A DNA stretch of 64,000 nucleotides from Nibribacter ruber (GTDB lineage: Bacteria; Bacteroidota; Bacteroidia; Cytophagales; Hymenobacteraceae). Shown here one piece after another: positions 1-8,489 of the stretch. The stretch is from NCBI RefSeq assembly GCF_009913235.1, contig NZ_CP047897.1:558001-622000 (forward strand), given 5' to 3'. Below the pieces are notes generated by a model. The model was not told the origin of the DNA. It saw only the letters and a list, made by a program, of their open reading frames with translations, and made no database searches. Each line of letters starts with the position of its first letter. Within the stretch, counting starts at the first letter, position 1. The position numbers were made by a program, and so were the translations under genes.

Positions 1-1
1 C

Positions 2-667
2 CGCCTGGAAGTGTACCGTAAAAACCAACAGAAGGTGCCGCAGATAGCAGGAGCCGTAGTCCCCGAAGCCGTTTTTACCCAGCAGCACTACCAGGAGCAA
101 ATCTTTGAGCCCATGTTCCGGGCCATTGCGCCTTTTGATCCAGACGGCATATTACAGGAGGAGTTCCTCAATTCCAGAGGGGCCATTGCCAGGTTCAGCC
201 GGGGAGCCATTGAAATTCGCGTCATTGACAACCAGGAATGCCCGCTCGCTGACGTGGCCCTGGTTTCCCTCATCGTGGAAGTGTTGAAAATGCTGGTTTC
301 AGAGGAGCGTAGTTCATATGAGGAACAGCAGAAAATAGACACGGCTTCCCTGGCCTCAGTTTTCGTTCAAAGTCTGGAAAAAGGCCGAAAAACGGAGATT
401 CTGGACACTTCTTATTTACAGGCGCTGGGCTTCTCAGAAAAGACAAAAACCGTGGCAGACGTGTGGCAGGCGCTTTGGGAAAAGGTGCAACAAAAAGGCG
501 TGCTGGACGCTGAAATAAATACTGCCCTGGAACAGATTCTACAGCAGGGGTGCTTGGCAGAGCGTTTGTTACAAGCCCTGGGCTCAAGTCCCACTTTAGA
601 AGAAATTAAAACCATTTACCGAAAACTTTCGAATTGCTTAAGTGAAAACAACTTGTTCCTTCCATGA
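2..667 (+). CDS. GCS2-type glutamate-cysteine ligase-like protein, C-terminal part (5' end outside window)
   Basis: The reading frame is open from the first bases of the window, so the N-terminal part lies upstream. About 221 residues are visible. The segment around window residues 57-80 (RGAIARFSRGAIEIRVID followed by QECPLADVAL) resembles the C-terminal region of GCS2-type carboxylate-amine/glutamate-cysteine ligases, which join an amino acid to a carboxylate using ATP. The last third is helical and poorly conserved. The stop codon overlaps the ATG of the next gene (ATGA), so the two are co-transcribed; pairing with an N-formylglutamate amidohydrolase-like gene fits amino-acid or peptide metabolism, but the substrate cannot be named. 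A degenerate copy of the window's palindromic element may lie in frame at 358-394. Family assignment rests on the C-terminus only. Confidence 0.65.
   Translation, partial: RLEVYRKNQQKVPQIAGAVVPEAVFTQQHYQEQIFEPMFRAIAPFDPDGILQEEFLNSRGAIARFSRGAIEIRVIDNQECPLADVALVSLIVEVLKMLVSEERSSYEEQQKIDTASLASVFVQSLEKGRKTEILDTSYLQALGFSEKTKTVADVWQALWEKVQQKGVLDAEINTALEQILQQGCLAERLLQALGSSPTLEEIKTIYRKLSNCLSENNLFLP
358..394. repeat. Possible degenerate in-frame copy of the 38-bp palindromic element
   Basis: Thirty-seven bases inside the upstream ligase-like gene. The right half (TCTGGAAAAAGGCCG then AAAAACG) resembles the right half of the intergenic element with small indels; the left half retains only GTTTT. It would encode the peptide around SLEKGRKTE. 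This may be chance similarity. Confidence 0.25.
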
Positions 668-1371
668 GTCTGGACAAACGAAAAGTACTGTTTACCTGTG
701 AGCATGGCGGCAATGAAATTCCCCAGGAGTTCAATGCTGCCTTTGATGGCGCAGAAGGAGCCTTGACCTCGCACCGCGGCTATGACCTGGGCGCCTTGGA
801 CTTGTTCCAGAAGTTTGCCAATGCACCGTATGCAGACAAGGCTTTTTACAGTACCACCAGCCGGCTTCTGGTAGAGTTGAATAGGTCAAGACACCATCCC
901 AGGCTTTTCTCTGAGTTCACGCAGCCGCTGCAGGAAGAGGAGAAGCGCCAGATCATCACGCAGCATTATCTGCCTTATCGCCAGAAAGTAGAAGAACAGA
1001 TCCACGACTGGATTCAGGAGGGCTATCAAGTGCTGCACATTTCCGTGCATAGCTTCACGCCGGTGCTGGACGGCGAGAAACGCAAAGCCGACATTGGTCT
1101 GCTGTACAACCCCGGCCGGGAGCGCGAGCAGCTGTTTGCCTCTAAATGGCGCCAGGAAATCAGCCGGCTGGACGGAGACTACAAGATCAGGTACAATTAC
1201 CCGTACAAAGGCACGGCAGACGGTTTTGTCACGCTGCTCAGGAGAAAGCACACACCAGAAGAATACGCCGGCCTGGAGCTGGAGGTGAACCAAAAGTTTG
1301 CGCTGGGATCACCAGAAGACTGGCTGGTTCTGCAAAATGTGTTGGTAAGTTCCTGCGGCAAAGCGCTTTAA
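664..1371 (+). CDS. N-formylglutamate amidohydrolase family protein
   Basis: 235 residues. The N-formylglutamate amidohydrolase (HutG-like) family hydrolyses N-formyl or related N-acyl amino acids with a metal-bound water. Visible family motifs are EHGGNEIP (residues 13-20), HRGYDLGA (37-44), a long conserved block starting VELNRSRHHPR (70-80) and HISVHSFTP (125-133), giving several His and acidic residues suited to zinc binding. There is no signal peptide, so the protein is cytoplasmic. The start overlaps the stop of the ligase-like gene by ATGA, indicating translational coupling. No histidine-degradation genes are nearby, so a role in hut is not supported; the partner ligase suggests a small dedicated pathway. 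Confidence 0.8.
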   Translation: MSLDKRKVLFTCEHGGNEIPQEFNAAFDGAEGALTSHRGYDLGALDLFQKFANAPYADKAFYSTTSRLLVELNRSRHHPRLFSEFTQPLQEEEKRQIITQHYLPYRQKVEEQIHDWIQEGYQVLHISVHSFTPVLDGEKRKADIGLLYNPGREREQLFASKWRQEISRLDGDYKIRYNYPYKGTADGFVTLLRRKHTPEEYAGLELEVNQKFALGSPEDWLVLQNVLVSSCGKAL

Positions 1372-1455
1372 CCTTAGCCCGCCTTGTGGAGTATAACCCT
1401 CAGCCTGGCAGCAATGCCAGTATAAAACTACTGTTCTACCTAACTATGAAAAAAC

Positions 1456-1860
1456 ATGCTGAATTATCTTCTTGACCTACTCGTGAGCGCCGGGGTGCTG
1501 TTGCTCCTAGCTTACATTTTACCGCAAGTCACCATCAAGAGCTTTTGGACGGCCCTTTGGGTAGCCGTTCTGGTAGGAATTCTCAACATCTTGATTGGCT
1601 GGTTGCTATCTTTCGTGTTGAATTTGGTTACTTTCTTCCTGCTGGAGTTCATCGTGAAGGTGATTGTGTCTGCCATTGTCATTAAAATAGCCGACAAGCT
1701 GGTGCGCAACTTTGAAATCAAAGGCTTCTGGCCGGCGCTGGTGATTGCCGTGGCTCTTTCTGCCGCCAGTACCCTGGTACACCGCTCAGATGAAGACGAA
1801 ATGCGAAATGAAGAATACGGTTTTGTAATGCCTGTTGCGCAGCAGGAGTTCAAAGCATAA
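1456..1860 (+). CDS. Phage-holin superfamily IV-like (YvlD-type) four-helix membrane protein
   Basis: 134 residues, almost entirely hydrophobic up to residue ~105, with about four transmembrane helices (roughly 5-22, 27-45, 48-75 and 90-107) followed by a short charged cytoplasmic tail. The size and the pattern of a WTALWVAVLVGILNILIGW block match the YvlD/mycobacterial phage holin IV superfamily, common in chromosomes and not evidence of a prophage. The ATG at 1456 was chosen because the upstream ATG at 1446 is in another frame. It is followed by a strong hairpin terminator and stands alone. Function is unknown; envelope stress roles are known for some YvlD relatives. Confidence 0.7.
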   Translation: MLNYLLDLLVSAGVLLLLAYILPQVTIKSFWTALWVAVLVGILNILIGWLLSFVLNLVTFFLLEFIVKVIVSAIVIKIADKLVRNFEIKGFWPALVIAVALSAASTLVHRSDEDEMRNEEYGFVMPVAQQEFKA

Positions 1861-1881
1861 CGCTTCATTATTTAAACATAC

Positions 1882-1916
1882 AAAAGGCCGCCGCTAATCA
1901 TTAGCGGCGGCCTTTT
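1882..1916 (+). terminator. Intrinsic terminator, probably bidirectional
   Basis: A perfect 16-bp stem (AAAAGGCCGCCGCTAA and its reverse complement) with a 3-nt loop and A/T-rich ends on both sides. It lies between convergent genes ending at 1860 and 2032. Confidence 0.85.
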
Positions 1917-1991
1917 GCTTTTAGTAATCCTGTAGTTCATCCCTTTCACTTCCTGGTTTATTTACCGTTGGCAGCAGGAGCGAGGGAAACT

Positions 1992-2029
1992 CGTTTTTGG
2001 GCTGTTTTCCAGAAATGAGGCCAAAAGCG
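1992..2029. repeat. 38-bp palindromic element, copy 1
   Basis: Left arm CGTTTTTGGGCTGTTTT, centre CCAG, right arm AAATGAGGCCAAAAGCG; the right arm is degenerate. It lies in a convergent gap, two bases from the stop codon of the nucleoid-associated protein gene and downstream of a separate terminator. Confidence 0.85.
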
Positions 2030-2031
2030 GT

Positions 2032-3081
2032 CTAGCTTACTTCTTCTTCGTCAAAGTACAGCTTGTAGAACTTGCGGCCGTCAGCATCTTCTCCTTTGAT
2101 GATCATGTCCTTGTTGCCGTGAATGTACACGTGAAAGTTCTTGTCCAGTTTTAAGACGCTTTTAAAGACGCGGGACTGTTTTTTGACGGCCTGCGTAGAA
2201 ATCCCGAAGCTGTCTTCAATCTCCACTTCATAGTTCTGGCGGTACTCGCCGTCAAAGTTCCGGAAGGACTCTATGAGCTCTGGCTGCTGGCCAAACACCT
2301 CGGTTTCAAATTCTTCCTTGTCAAAGGTCTCGTGCTTGGTGAAGTATTCGGCAGACTTGTTCAGGAGCGCGATCTGGTCGGTTTTCTCTACTTCAAACTC
2401 CTCTGTCAGGCGCTCAGAGATGAACTCTTTGGTGAGGTTTAGGAAATGGCTGGTCTGGTGGAATTCATTGCTGATCTGGGTGAGGCCTAAAAAGTTGGTG
2501 CGCCAGTATTGGGCTTCTTCGCCGCGGTTCTGGTTGTCAATGATGGCCACTATGAAACCGTCCTCTGGTTGGGTGTTGAAGATGATGCAGCCTTTGTCAA
2601 ACTTGTTGCTGTCAATTCCTTCCAGGTAAGAAATGGTGTAGTCGCGGTTTTTGCGCTGCACGTCAAAGTAACCGCTTTTTACCTCGGTCTTGAAAATACC
2701 CACGGCCTCTACTACGCGCTCGTCTACCTCGCAGTTGATGAAGTGGCAGACGTAGAGTTCGCCGGGTTTTATCTTGGGGTGGCTGGAGCTTTCAAACAGG
2801 TGCCGGGCAATGTTCTTGGAGTTCTCATGAAAGGTCTCCTTGTCGGCGAAGATGTTCTCACAGTAGCTGTACACTTCATTGAATTTGAGCGAAGAGGCGT
2901 GCGTGAATTTGAACCGCTCATGCGCTGTGGCAAATTTGGTGAGAAAGAACTTTTCCAGCTTCTCGGTGAGGCCGTCGCCGGGGGCAAAGGGATTCTCAGA
3001 GACGGTGAGTTTCTGCTCTAGTCCTTTGTTGCCCACGTGGTGGATGGCTAAGCTGGTGAGCGAGGCGGTGTCAAATTTCAT
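2032..3081 (-). CDS. Nucleoid-associated protein (NdpA/YejK family)
   Basis: 349 residues from the ATG at 3081 (MKFDTASLTSLAIHHVGNK). A longer frame exists to 3135, but the family begins with this short beta strand and the extension looks like leader sequence. The NdpA family (COG3081) consists of abundant nucleoid-bound proteins of unclear molecular function; the conserved core covers nearly the whole chain, including the FHENSKNIARHLFE block and the GELYVCHF strand. It is acidic with no signal peptide, consistent with a cytoplasmic DNA-associated protein. It is transcribed alone, with a palindromic element immediately beyond its stop and another in its upstream gap. Confidence 0.85.
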   Translation of the reverse strand: MKFDTASLTSLAIHHVGNKGLEQKLTVSENPFAPGDGLTEKLEKFFLTKFATAHERFKFTHASSLKFNEVYSYCENIFADKETFHENSKNIARHLFESSSHPKIKPGELYVCHFINCEVDERVVEAVGIFKTEVKSGYFDVQRKNRDYTISYLEGIDSNKFDKGCIIFNTQPEDGFIVAIIDNQNRGEEAQYWRTNFLGLTQISNEFHQTSHFLNLTKEFISERLTEEFEVEKTDQIALLNKSAEYFTKHETFDKEEFETEVFGQQPELIESFRNFDGEYRQNYEVEIEDSFGISTQAVKKQSRVFKSVLKLDKNFHVYIHGNKDMIIKGEDADGRKFYKLYFDEEEVS

Positions 3082-3192
3082 GGAACTGCAGGTAATCTTA
3101 AAGGTAAGGGAAGAAGTGCCTGCAAAAATACGCAATCATGCCGGAAAGCCGGGCGGTTTTCTCAATCAAAGAAAGGAGGGAGGGAGACCAAC

Positions 3193-3230
3193 CGTTTTTT
3201 GGCTGTTTTCTGGGAAATACGCCAAAAACG
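3193..3230. repeat. 38-bp palindromic element, copy 2
   Basis: Left arm CGTTTTTTGGCTGTTTT, centre CTGG, right arm GAAATACGCCAAAAACG. It is in the divergent gap between the NdpA-like gene and the DUF2459 gene, so it may lie near the promoters of both. Confidence 0.9.
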
Positions 3231-3373
3231 AGGTTTCCATCGGCTGAATTTAAACTTGGTGGCTTGGCATTCCTATAAAGGACACTGATTTTCCTGAAGC
3301 TCAAAACCAACGTTAAAATATATTCAGGAAATTGAATCCTTGAGGCAGGGTTAAGAGTAAGAGAAACAGTCTC

Positions 3374-4063
3374 ATGTACCATCTTAAAGTGAAAAGGGTC
3401 TTGCTGGTTGCCGGTTATATTCTTCTGTCTGTCCTGGGTTTTGTGCTGGTGTATTTTCTGGTGGCGTTTGTGCTGTCCAGATGGGGCATTGACAAAGAGC
3501 CGCAGACCCGGCAAGAAGTGACTATTTACATTCTCACCAACGGGGTGCATACAGACCTGGTGGTGCCGGTGCGGCATGAACTCTACAACTGGAACCGCTA
3601 CATCAGCTACCAGCATACCAAAGGCCAGGACAGTACCGCCAACTGGGTGGCGTTTGGCTGGGGCGACAAAGGGTTTTATCTGGAGACGCCCACGTGGGCA
3701 GATTTAAAAGTAAGTACGGCCTTTAAAGCCGCCACCGGCTTGAGCAACGCGGCCATTCACGCCACCTTCTACCAGCAGATGCAGGAGTCAGAGGACTGCA
3801 AGCGCATTCAGATCAGCGTGCAACAATACAACCGCCTCATTAAATACATCAAAAGCCGATTTGACTTAGATGCCAAAGGCTTGCCTATTCCCATCCAAAC
3901 CAATGCCAACTACGGGCTCAATGACGCTTTCTATGAGGCCAAGGGCAGCTACAACCTTTTCTACACCTGCAACACCTGGGCCAACAACGGTCTTAAAGCA
4001 TCTGGCCAGAAAGCCAGCGTCTGGACGCCATTTTACCACGGCATCTTCTACCAATACCAGTAA
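3374..4063 (+). CDS. DUF2459/TIGR02117 family protein, membrane anchored
   Basis: 229 residues with one N-terminal transmembrane helix (about 8-34) and an extracytoplasmic domain. The domain carries the motifs NGVHTD (56-61) and YTCNTWANNG (197-206), a conserved His and Cys plus Asn and Trp that suggest a papain-like thiol active site; this is inferred from motif layout. The family is often annotated only as a conserved urease-region or TIGR02117 protein. It is monocistronic here: the upstream gene is divergent and the next gene starts 675 bases downstream. The biochemical activity is unknown. Confidence 0.75.
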   Translation: MYHLKVKRVLLVAGYILLSVLGFVLVYFLVAFVLSRWGIDKEPQTRQEVTIYILTNGVHTDLVVPVRHELYNWNRYISYQHTKGQDSTANWVAFGWGDKGFYLETPTWADLKVSTAFKAATGLSNAAIHATFYQQMQESEDCKRIQISVQQYNRLIKYIKSRFDLDAKGLPIPIQTNANYGLNDAFYEAKGSYNLFYTCNTWANNGLKASGQKASVWTPFYHGIFYQYQ

Positions 4064-4738
4064 GCCGCAGTGCTTGAAGTAGACTGTCATATTAGGGTGG
4101 AAGGTCCTTTAAGGGAATGGCCGTGCTCTGGTGACATATTTACTCTTCTATCTTAAGTACATTTCCTTATTCTTATATGGTGAGCCAGGCTATGATGGCC
4201 GGCCTTTGTCGTTTTTGGGTTGTTTTCTGGAAAACTGGCCAAAAACGATCTTAGTAAGTACTTTAAGTTCTCTATCTGGAGCATGAAAGATTAATGCCTT
4301 GCATAACCAAGAGAAAGGCAGAAAGTTTTTCATGGGCCTTACTATTATTGACTGAAAAGGCTCGGTGAAAGAGCTGTTTCTGGGTAGGATTATATTTTTT
4401 TTCAAAAAAAATTTCCGGTAAAATCTGCTGTTTCGTCATAGGCAAGTTAAGTCTGAAGCCATTCTAAAGGTATGAGGCTTTAGGTGAGCGCGTTAGCATC
4501 TTTTAATCTTATCCGGTTGCAGGTTCGTAGCCAACCATCCACCATTACATATATAAAAGTACAATATAGCGCCGTCCAGATTTGGGGCTCTTTTTAGCCG
4601 GGAACTGCCTCTGGTCTTCAGAAGAAAGTGACGGATATCATTAATAAAAGAGTTAGAAGTCCTCTATTGAGTTAGAAACGGACCCTACTTTTACATCGTA
4701 ATCAATGCAAAATTCATCAAACGCTAACCGTAATCATT
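4064..4738 (+). promoter_or_regulatory. Long leader region of the nos operon
   Basis: 675 bases without a convincing gene. It contains palindromic element copy 3 (4210-4247) and, near its end, candidate control sites for the nos operon. A weak Crp/Fnr-like dyad TGA-N6-TCA lies at 4629-4640, and a Bacteroidota-type -7 box TACTTTTA lies at 4686-4693 with TTG 16 bases upstream. A short poly-T/poly-A stretch is at about 4392-4411. None of these sites is strong enough to assign a regulator. Confidence 0.35.
4210..4247. repeat. 38-bp palindromic element, copy 3
   Basis: Left arm CGTTTTTGGGTTGTTTT, centre CTGG, right arm AAAACTGGCCAAAAACG. It lies between co-directional genes, 147 bases after the DUF2459 gene and about 490 before the nos operon. 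Confidence 0.95.
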
Positions 4739-5281
4739 ATGAAAAAACTGACTTTACATTGGACCAGCCTGCTCAACCAGCGGTTTAGAGCGGGTAAGCT
4801 TCTAAGCTTGGGAATTTTAGTGGGCGGTGCCTTCCTTTTCAGTTGCTCCTCTGGCAGCAATGAAGGCTACGCCGACCAATACAAAAAAGAACAGGATGCT
4901 GCCCAGGCATCTGCCCCTGCAGAAGCAGCAGTGGAAGATGATGGGAAAGGAGTAGGCCCCGTTAAAACCGTTGAGGTGGGCGCAGACATAGACCAGGCCC
5001 TAGCCGAAACCGGCAAATCTATCTTTGAAGGCAAATGCTCTGCCTGCCACCAGGTCTCTGACCAGAAAGTAGTAGGCCCTGGCTTGGCCGGCGTAACTGA
5101 AAGACGCAAGCCTGAATGGATCATGAACATGATCATCAACCCACAGGAGATGACCCAGAAAGATCCTACCGCTAAGAAACTGTTGTCCGAGCACCTTACC
5201 CAGATGACCAACCAGAACATCAACGAGGCAGACGCACGCGCGCTTCTTGAGTTCCTGAGAAAAAACGATAAAGCCATATAA
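4739..5281 (+). CDS. Monoheme cytochrome c lipoprotein of the nos operon
   Basis: 180 residues. An N-terminal signal ends in a lipobox (LFSC, Cys36), followed by an Ala/Glu-rich linker and a class I cytochrome c domain with the heme-binding motif CSACH (100-104); Met156 is a likely distal ligand. It should be a lipid-anchored periplasmic electron carrier. It lies 21 bases upstream of nosZ; in clade II nos clusters cytochromes c of this kind are thought to deliver electrons from the quinol pool to NosZ. The start was chosen because it gives a complete signal peptide. Signal anchoring is seen in sequence; the NosZ donor role is inferred from context. Confidence 0.88.
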   Translation: MKKLTLHWTSLLNQRFRAGKLLSLGILVGGAFLFSCSSGSNEGYADQYKKEQDAAQASAPAEAAVEDDGKGVGPVKTVEVGADIDQALAETGKSIFEGKCSACHQVSDQKVVGPGLAGVTERRKPEWIMNMIINPQEMTQKDPTAKKLLSEHLTQMTNQNINEADARALLEFLRKNDKAI

Positions 5282-5302
5282 GTACCCTAAACAAAAATCC
5301 AA

Positions 5303-7348
5303 ATGGAAACTCTGGTCAACAGATTCTGGAAATCCGCCCCTAAAGCTGCCCTTCTGCTATCGCTAGCCGCTGGTTCAGCTTTGCAAAGCTGCAACAAGAC
5401 GGGCGCTGGCGAAGGCGGGGGAGCCGCCGCCGGCCTAGATGCAGACGCCGCCTCAAAAGTATACGTGGCGCCGGGCAAGCATGATGAGCTGTATTCTTTT
5501 CTCTCAGGTGGTTTTAACGGGCAGGTGTCTGTCTATGGCATTCCTTCGGGGCGTCTGTTAAAAATCATCCCGGTCTTCTCCCAGTTCCCTGAAAACGGGT
5601 ACGGGTACAATGAGGAGACAAAGGCCATGTTGCAGACGTCGCACGGCTTTATTCCCTGGGATGACTTGCACCACCCTAAACTGTCGCGCAAAGACGGCAT
5701 GACCGATGGGCGCTGGTTGTTTGTGAATGGCAACAACACCCCTCGCGTAGCCCGGGTAGACCTGTCCACGTTTGAAACCGTGGAAATCATGGAGATACCC
5801 AACAGCGCCGGTAACCACTGCTCACCGTACCCAACTAACAACAATGAGTACGTACTGGCCGGTACCCGCTTCAGTGTTCCTCTGGACATGAAAGGCGGCA
5901 CCGCCGATGTGAGCATGGAGGATTACAAAGACAAGTTCAGAGGTTCCATCTCCTTTATTAAAGTAGACCAGGAGAAGGGAGACATGGAGTTGGATTTCCA
6001 GGTTCTGGTGCCAGGGTTTGACTATGACTTAGCCAATGGGGGCAAAGGCCCGTCTAATGACTGGGTGTTCTTTACCACCTACAACACAGAGAAAGCCGGT
6101 ACTTTGAAAGAACTGGGCGCCTCACAGAATGACCGTGACTATTTAGCGGCCATTAACTGGAAACTGGCGGCCAAATATGCCGCTGAGGGGAAAGCCAAGG
6201 AAATGCCAGCCAACTACTATCACAACAAGCTGGACCATGGTACCCACTCTGCCAAGTCTACCATCAAAAAGAAAGTGCGCTACCTGTTACCAGAAGACTG
6301 CCCGGGTATGATGTACTTGCTGCCAGCGCCTAAATCACCGCACGGCATTGACGTAGACCCAACCGGTGAGTTCATGGTAGTGAACGGTAAACTAGCTTCT
6401 ACGCTGCCTGTCTTCTCTTTCTCTAAAATGATGAAGGCTATTGAGAACAAGCAGTTTGACGGCGAGAAAAACGGCATTCCAGTGCTGAAGTATGAAGCCG
6501 TGCTGCAAGGCGAGGTGAAAGAACCAGGCTTAGGGCCATTGCACACTGAGTTTGACGGCAAAGGCAATGCTTATTCTACCATGTTCGTGTCTTCTGAAGT
6601 GGTGAAATGGAGCTTGAAAGACCTACAGGTAAAAGACAGAATGCCGGTGTACTACTCACCTGGTCACTTGATGATTCCGGGTGGTGACACCAGAGAGCCA
6701 TATGGCAAGTACCTGGTGGTGATGAACAAAATCACCAAAGACCGCTTCTTGCCTACCGGTCCTGAGTTGATGCACTCTGCCCAGCTTATTGACATCAGCG
6801 GAGACAAGATGAAGATGCTCCTTGATTTCCCTACCGTGGCTGAGCCGCATTACGCCCAAGGCATTAAAGCAGACCTGATTGCGCCAAAAAGCGTCAAGTT
6901 CTTTAAGCTGGATGAAAACTCTCACCCGCAGGCCGCTAAAAAGGAAAGCGACGTGAGCGTGACCCGCAAAGGCAACGTAGTGACCGTGAAAATGACCGCC
7001 ATCAGAAGCCACTTAACGCCTGACAACATTGAAGGCATACAAGTAGGAGATACGGTGAACTTCCACGTAACCAACCTGGAGCAAGACTGGGACGTACCGC
7101 ACGGGTTTGCCGTAATGGGCGCCAACAATGCAGAGACCCTCATCATGCCAGGTGCAACGCAGTCTCTGAAATGGATCCCTAAAAAAACCGGGGTGTATCC
7201 GTTCTACTGCACTGACTTCTGCTCTGCACTGCACCAGGAGATGCAAGGCTACGTACGGGTTTCTCCAAAAGGTTCTAGCGTGCCTATTTCCTTCTCTACC
7301 GGTAAAAAGAAACCGGTACCGCCCGCTGCTACCGCTTCTTTGAAATAA
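5303..7348 (+). CDS. nosZ: Nitrous oxide reductase, clade II (Sec-type)
   Basis: 681 residues. NosZ reduces N2O to N2 with a four-copper CuZ centre and a binuclear CuA centre. The N-terminus is a Sec-type lipoprotein signal (lipobox LQSC, Cys30), not a twin-arginine signal, which marks the clade II (atypical) form. The beta-propeller occupies roughly residues 55-540, with conserved blocks such as NSAGNHCSPYP, LDHGTHSAKST and SPHGIDVDPTGEFMV. The C-terminal cupredoxin domain carries the CuA motif: His600 in VPHGF, then Cys636, Cys640, His644 and Met647 in YCTDFCSALHQEMQG. It is the second gene of the operon, followed by a hairpin terminator that may limit read-through to the accessory genes. 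Confidence 0.97.
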   Translation: METLVNRFWKSAPKAALLLSLAAGSALQSCNKTGAGEGGGAAAGLDADAASKVYVAPGKHDELYSFLSGGFNGQVSVYGIPSGRLLKIIPVFSQFPENGYGYNEETKAMLQTSHGFIPWDDLHHPKLSRKDGMTDGRWLFVNGNNTPRVARVDLSTFETVEIMEIPNSAGNHCSPYPTNNNEYVLAGTRFSVPLDMKGGTADVSMEDYKDKFRGSISFIKVDQEKGDMELDFQVLVPGFDYDLANGGKGPSNDWVFFTTYNTEKAGTLKELGASQNDRDYLAAINWKLAAKYAAEGKAKEMPANYYHNKLDHGTHSAKSTIKKKVRYLLPEDCPGMMYLLPAPKSPHGIDVDPTGEFMVVNGKLASTLPVFSFSKMMKAIENKQFDGEKNGIPVLKYEAVLQGEVKEPGLGPLHTEFDGKGNAYSTMFVSSEVVKWSLKDLQVKDRMPVYYSPGHLMIPGGDTREPYGKYLVVMNKITKDRFLPTGPELMHSAQLIDISGDKMKMLLDFPTVAEPHYAQGIKADLIAPKSVKFFKLDENSHPQAAKKESDVSVTRKGNVVTVKMTAIRSHLTPDNIEGIQVGDTVNFHVTNLEQDWDVPHGFAVMGANNAETLIMPGATQSLKWIPKKTGVYPFYCTDFCSALHQEMQGYVRVSPKGSSVPISFSTGKKKPVPPAATASLK

Positions 7349-7355
7349 AATCTGC

Positions 7356-7391
7356 ATCAGCGGAGGTGCCCCAGCCTCCGCTGATCTTTTT
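7356..7391 (+). terminator. Intra-operon hairpin terminator after nosZ
   Basis: An 11-bp stem (ATCAGCGGAGG at 7356-7366 paired with CCTCCGCTGAT at 7375-7385) followed by CTTTTTA. It lies between nosZ and the next gene, which starts only 26 bases further on, so it probably causes partial termination. Confidence 0.75.
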
Positions 7392-7416
7392 ATACACTCG
7401 TCTTAACCCCAAAAGG

Positions 7417-8028
7417 ATGAAGGTTTACCAGAAAGTGCTCATGCTGTTGGCAGCCGTTTCACTAGGCCTGCTGTTTCTGTTTCCCATGTGGAAGATTTAC
7501 CTGAAAGCCCCCCAGTACCCCGAAGGCCTTGAACTGCATATCTGGGTGAATAAACTTGGCGGTAGTTCAGAAGGAGTCCTCCAGAATTTTAATATCTTGA
7601 ACCACTACATCGGCATGGCCCCCATTCATGCAGAATCTTTTGCCGAGCTTAAATACATGCCCTACATTGTTGTCTTTTTCATGATCACCGGAGTGGTGGT
7701 GGCGCTGCTAGGCAAACGCAAGCTGGTCTTGGGTTGGACGCTGCTGCTCATGGTAGGAGGGTCGGTAGGCATTCTGGACTTTTATCTCTGGCTGGTGAAA
7801 TTTGGGACTACCTTGAGTCCTGAAGCGCCCATCAAAGTACCGGGCATGACTTATATCCCGCCGCTGCTGGGGCATAAAACCCTGCTCAATTTTGAAGCCC
7901 TCTCTTTACCGGCCTGGGGCAGCCTGGGCATCGCGTTAGGCATTTTGCTGGCAGGCCTGGCCTTTTTCCTCAGCCGACCCGCCGTCCAATTGCCATCTGT
8001 TGCCCGTACTAAGACCACCGTGTCATGA
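7417..8028 (+). CDS. Nos-cluster integral membrane protein
   Basis: 203 residues from the ATG at 7417, preceded by AAAAGG. A longer frame from a GTG at 7366 would run through the terminator, so it was rejected. There are about four transmembrane helices (near 5-25, 84-103, 108-130 and 170-192) and an extracytoplasmic loop after the first. I do not recognise a named family with certainty; its place between nosZ and nosL matches the membrane proteins of clade II nos clusters that are proposed to help electron transfer or assembly. Its stop overlaps the nosL start (ATGA), indicating coupling. The role is inferred from context. Confidence 0.75.
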   Translation: MKVYQKVLMLLAAVSLGLLFLFPMWKIYLKAPQYPEGLELHIWVNKLGGSSEGVLQNFNILNHYIGMAPIHAESFAELKYMPYIVVFFMITGVVVALLGKRKLVLGWTLLLMVGGSVGILDFYLWLVKFGTTLSPEAPIKVPGMTYIPPLLGHKTLLNFEALSLPAWGSLGIALGILLAGLAFFLSRPAVQLPSVARTKTTVS

Positions 8029-8489
8029 AAACTATAACCTTACAAGCCCTCACTTTTTTCTGCCTGGTTGCTATGCTGTCTTCCTGTGCCGTAGAGCCCA
8101 AAACCATTCCTTATGGCCAGGCCAACTGCGCGCATTGCAACATGACGGTGTCTGATAACCGTTATGGGGCCGAGCTGGTGAATGACAAGGGCAAAGCCTC
8201 TTTTTTTGATTCCATTGAATGCTTGGCAGCGTATCTTAATGAACGGCCTGAGGAGCAGAAGAACGCGGCATTTTTAATGGTGTCAGATTTTGCCAACCCG
8301 GGTACGCTGGTGGAGGTGGGAAAGGCGCAGTTTTTACGTACCAAAGCCTTGGCCAGTCCCATGGGCATGCACTTGACTGCTGTGGCAGACCCAAGCACCG
8401 CCGCCAAAATGAAACAACAGTACGCCGGCACTCTCCTCAATTGGGTGCAGGTGCAAGAAGCCGTTCAAAACAATGATAAACTTGAGTAG
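8025..8489 (+). CDS. nosL: NosL copper chaperone lipoprotein
   Basis: 154 residues. It has a lipoprotein signal with lipobox MLSSC (Cys21) and the NosL signature CAHCNM (Cys35, Cys38, Met40), which binds Cu(I). NosL is an outer- or inner-membrane-anchored chaperone that, with NosDFY, supplies copper for the CuZ site of NosZ. It overlaps the preceding membrane protein gene by 4 bases and the nosD start by 17 bases, so the accessory genes are translated as a coupled block. Confidence 0.93.
   Translation: MKTITLQALTFFCLVAMLSSCAVEPKTIPYGQANCAHCNMTVSDNRYGAELVNDKGKASFFDSIECLAAYLNERPEEQKNAAFLMVSDFANPGTLVEVGKAQFLRTKALASPMGMHLTAVADPSTAAKMKQQYAGTLLNWVQVQEAVQNNDKLE

Noticed and set aside
1456..1860. 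Prophage remnant because of the holin-like protein
   Set aside because: YvlD-type proteins are chromosomal, and no other phage gene is present in the window.
4190..4405. Short gene on the minus strand in the nos leader
   Set aside because: The frame runs through the palindromic element, has no recognisable domain and its peptide is dominated by the element's translation.
4620..4645. Fnr/NnrR operator before the nos operon
   Set aside because: Only TGA-N6-TCA is matched, which is too weak among 675 bases to claim a regulator site; it is mentioned as a candidate only.
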